NCBI GenBank assembly: GCA_029287335.1
Contig: JARFRI010000074.1
Span: 1 to 23,317 of the forward strand
Direction of reading: 5' to 3'
From: Phycisphaera sp.
GTDB lineage: Bacteria > Planctomycetota > Phycisphaerae > Phycisphaerales > Phycisphaeraceae
DNA length: 23,317 nt
Shown: positions 21,733 to 23,317 of the stretch, piece by piece
Numbering within the stretch: position 1 is the first letter of the stretch
How the letters are laid out: each line of letters begins with the position of its first letter
The notes under the pieces: model-generated
Told to the model about the DNA's origin: nothing
The model's database searches: none
Seen by the model: the letters and a program-made list of their open reading frames with translations, nothing else
Position numbers and translations under genes: made by a program

Positions 21733-22524
21733 TCACCCCTGCTTAGGCGTCGGCTTTTCCTGAACCTCTTTGACCGCCTTTTCCTCTGCGGTCTCAGGCA
21801 TTGGCTTCAAGCCAAACGCCTTCTCAACCACCCGTACAATCGGCATGTGGATCGGCTTCTTATCGAAGTTGAACGGGTCGGCACCATGGCCCGCGGGCTT
21901 GTCCATATTGATCAGATGCTTGACATAGGTATACATGTCGTTGGTCGCCACCCCGTGCCGGGCCACCACCTTCGAAGCGATGTTGTTGTACTCGATCTCT
22001 GATCCGAGCTTAAAAACATTCGAGCGTGAGTCGCGGATCGGTGTCGTGTTGGCCCAGACGATCTTCGCGCCGGTCGCCTTGAGCTTACCCATCAACACAT
22101 CCAGATTCTTTTCGTACTGCTTAGGCTCCGTCGTCACAACGCCACCCGCATGGATTGGGAGGATGCGAAAGGACTCGATGTCTGGCACGCGGTAAATGAG
22201 ATCGCCAAGACCGACGTTGATGTGGATCAAGTCCCACGTCGGGCACTGGTCCTCGGGCAATGGCTTACCGTTGCGATCGGCACGACCCAGTAAGACATCA
22301 AGGTGTTCGATGACCGTCGCCGAGTTCAGCACGGTGTCTTGGGGCATCGCCGCAATCACAACACTTGCCTTATCTTTGAGCTCCGATGCGACGGAACGAG
22401 CATTCTGGCTATAGATGCTGTCGCCGATGATCAGCACGCTTGGCAACGCTTGCTTTTGAGCATGCGCAGAGCCGCAAGACATCGCGAGCATAACGATCAG
22501 GATGGTTCGTATCCACATGGGCAT
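21733..22524 (-). CDS. Secreted SGNH/GDSL-hydrolase-like protein with atypical catalytic blocks
   Basis: This 263-residue protein has a signal peptide (about 1-22, IRTILIVMLAMSCGSAHA then cleavage near AQ). Block I is VLIIGDSIYSQ with nucleophile S36. Block III, usually GxND, reads GLGD (105-108): the aspartate remains and the asparagine of the oxyanion hole is lost. Block V, usually DxxH, is not present in standard spacing; D221 and H226 in FDKKPIHMPIV are five residues apart. The family hydrolyses esters of sugars, lipids or polysaccharide acetyl groups, and many planctomycete relatives are annotated as sialate O-acetylesterase-like. Activity is uncertain here. The C terminus is a charged tail (ETAEEKAVKEVQEKPTPKQG). 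It starts three bases after the DUF1552 stop, so the two genes are one unit. Confidence 0.85.
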   Translation of the reverse strand: MPMWIRTILIVMLAMSCGSAHAQKQALPSVLIIGDSIYSQNARSVASELKDKASVVIAAMPQDTVLNSATVIEHLDVLLGRADRNGKPLPEDQCPTWDLIHINVGLGDLIYRVPDIESFRILPIHAGGVVTTEPKQYEKNLDVLMGKLKATGAKIVWANTTPIRDSRSNVFKLGSEIEYNNIASKVVARHGVATNDMYTYVKHLINMDKPAGHGADPFNFDKKPIHMPIVRVVEKAFGLKPMPETAEEKAVKEVQEKPTPKQG

Positions 22525-22527
22525 CGT

Positions 22528-23278
22528 TTACGCTCTCAGGAGTTGGCTCATGTTGCCAGTGCTGTCGGCGAACGTCTCGATCGGCACATCCAGCGCGTTG
22601 AGCATCGTGACGAAGAGGTTGGCCAGCGGCACCTTCTTGTCGCCGACAAACTCGTGCAGGTTGCCGTGCTTAAAGCCCATGTTCTTGCCGCCCGCCAACT
22701 GCAGCGGATAGTTCAAGCCGCTGTGCGACGCGTGCGGGTGGGCCGAGCCCCAGAGGCACAACGTGTTGTCGAGCATGTTGCCCTCGCCCTCGGGTGTATC
22801 GCGGAGGCGCTTGAGGAAGTAGGCGTGGTTCTCCGCTCGCCAAAGGTCCCACTGGCCGGAGGTGACCTCGGGCCGCTTGTGGGCGATGTCGTGCGTCGCG
22901 CCCTTGTAGCCCAGCGCGTAGTTCGCGTAGTTCCACAGCTCGCTGGAGCTGGACTGCTCGCTCTCGGTCATGAACGTCGCGTAGCGCGTCTGGTCTGTGA
23001 TAAATGCGAGATAAGCCAGGTCGTACATCGTCCGGATGTATTCGTGCGGGCCGGACTGGTGATCGACCGTCATATTGACGCTATCCCGATCGACATCCGG
23101 CAGCGGCGTGTGCGTCCAGTCGTTCGTCCGCTCGACGCGCTTCTCGATCTCACGGACCGATTCGAGATACTCGTTCATCTTGCCTTGGTCTTCCTTGCCC
23201 AGGCGATTGTGGAAGCTCTTGCTGTGGTCCATCATCAGGTCAAGGATCGATGCGTCCCGCTTGAGCCCGGCTCGGACC
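22528..23278 (-). CDS. DUF1552-family protein, C-terminal part (cut by contig end)
   Basis: About 249 codons of genuine sequence remain; the N-terminal portion, roughly 200 residues judging by usual family length and normally bearing a Tat signal, lies beyond the contig. The visible part has the family pattern: RDASILDLMMDHSKSFHNRL, MNEYLESVREIEKRVERTND, HEYIRTMYDLAYLAFITDQT and the closing GNMLDNTLCLWGSAHPHASH with NYPLQLAGGKNMGFKHGNL. DUF1552 proteins are abundant in planctomycetes, are distantly like DUF1501/sulfatase-fold proteins, and are commonly encoded beside DUF1592/1588/1585 cytochrome-c proteins; their function is unknown. The apparent start at 23307 (MGSEMCIRDR) is translation of library adapter and must not be used. 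The stop lies three bases before the SGNH-like start codon. Confidence 0.9.
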
Positions 23279-23317
23279 CTGTCTCTTATACACATCTCCG
23301 AGCCCACGAGACGAACA
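23279..23317. other. Nextera transposase adapter at contig end (artefact)
   Basis: Bases 23279-23297 read CTGTCTCTTATACACATCT, the 19-base Tn5 mosaic end used in Nextera libraries. Bases 23298-23312 (CCGAGCCCACGAGAC) are the adjoining read-2 adapter. The last five bases (23313-23317) probably belong to the sample index. This is not genomic DNA and should be trimmed. Read on the minus strand it creates the well-known false N terminus GSEMCIRDR. Confidence 0.98.

Noticed and set aside
23278..23307. Start codon and ten-residue N terminus MGSEMCIRDR for the DUF1552 gene
   Set aside because: These codons are translated from Nextera adapter sequence, not genome.
1..23317. CRISPR array, tRNA, rRNA, insertion sequence or integrase
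   Set aside because: No spaced direct repeats of CRISPR form, no cloverleaf with CCA or TpsiC signature, no rRNA-like stretch and no transposase or recombinase motif were seen on either strand.

Overview
This 23.3 kb window looks like one contig from a planctomycete, most likely of class Phycisphaerae. That placement is inference. It rests on the gene families (DUF1552 and DUF6288 secreted proteins, a large membrane TPR protein, a Gfo/Idh/MocA oxidoreductase, DUF4173), on moderately high GC by eye, on the scarcity of clear Shine-Dalgarno sites, and on palindromic elements between genes. The contig is cut at both ends. The left end stops inside fliG. The right end stops inside a DUF1552 gene and then runs into 39 bases of Nextera library adapter.

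Positions 1 to 9738, all on the minus strand, form a flagellar locus. Read in transcription order it is a short MerR-type regulator, an 861-residue membrane TPR protein, a FlgN-like export chaperone, a soluble FlrB-like histidine kinase, a FlrC-like sigma-54 activator, then flgB, flgC, fliE, fliF and fliG. A good sigma-54 promoter lies between the activator gene and flgB. This suggests that the two-component pair switches on the adjoining basal-body genes (proximal rod, MS ring, switch). Two unrelated palindromic elements sit inside the structural operon, one between flgB and flgC and one between fliE and fliF.

Positions 9740 to 17014 hold housekeeping genes. On the minus strand these are prfB (release factor 2, in a form without the programmed frameshift), a DUF4173 membrane protein and an aspartate aminotransferase. 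A Gfo/Idh/MocA oxidoreductase is on the plus strand. A minus-strand pair follows, encoding a 5-formyl-THF cyclo-ligase and a YhhQ-type queuosine-precursor transporter. A 25-bp hairpin-forming repeat lies between the divergent aminotransferase and oxidoreductase genes. Two mutually exclusive hairpins overlap the start region of yhhQ.

Positions 17015 to 19213 hold a roughly 0.5 kb spacer without a convincing gene, then on the plus strand a membrane-anchored staphylococcal-nuclease-like protein, a possible small protein, and a two-helix membrane protein with a bacterial-PH-like domain.

Positions 19221 to 23278, on the minus strand, hold a group of secreted proteins: a truncated DUF1552 protein, an SGNH-like protein with altered catalytic blocks, and a large PDZ-containing DUF6288 protein. 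This group is the best candidate in the window for an uncharacterised functional module.
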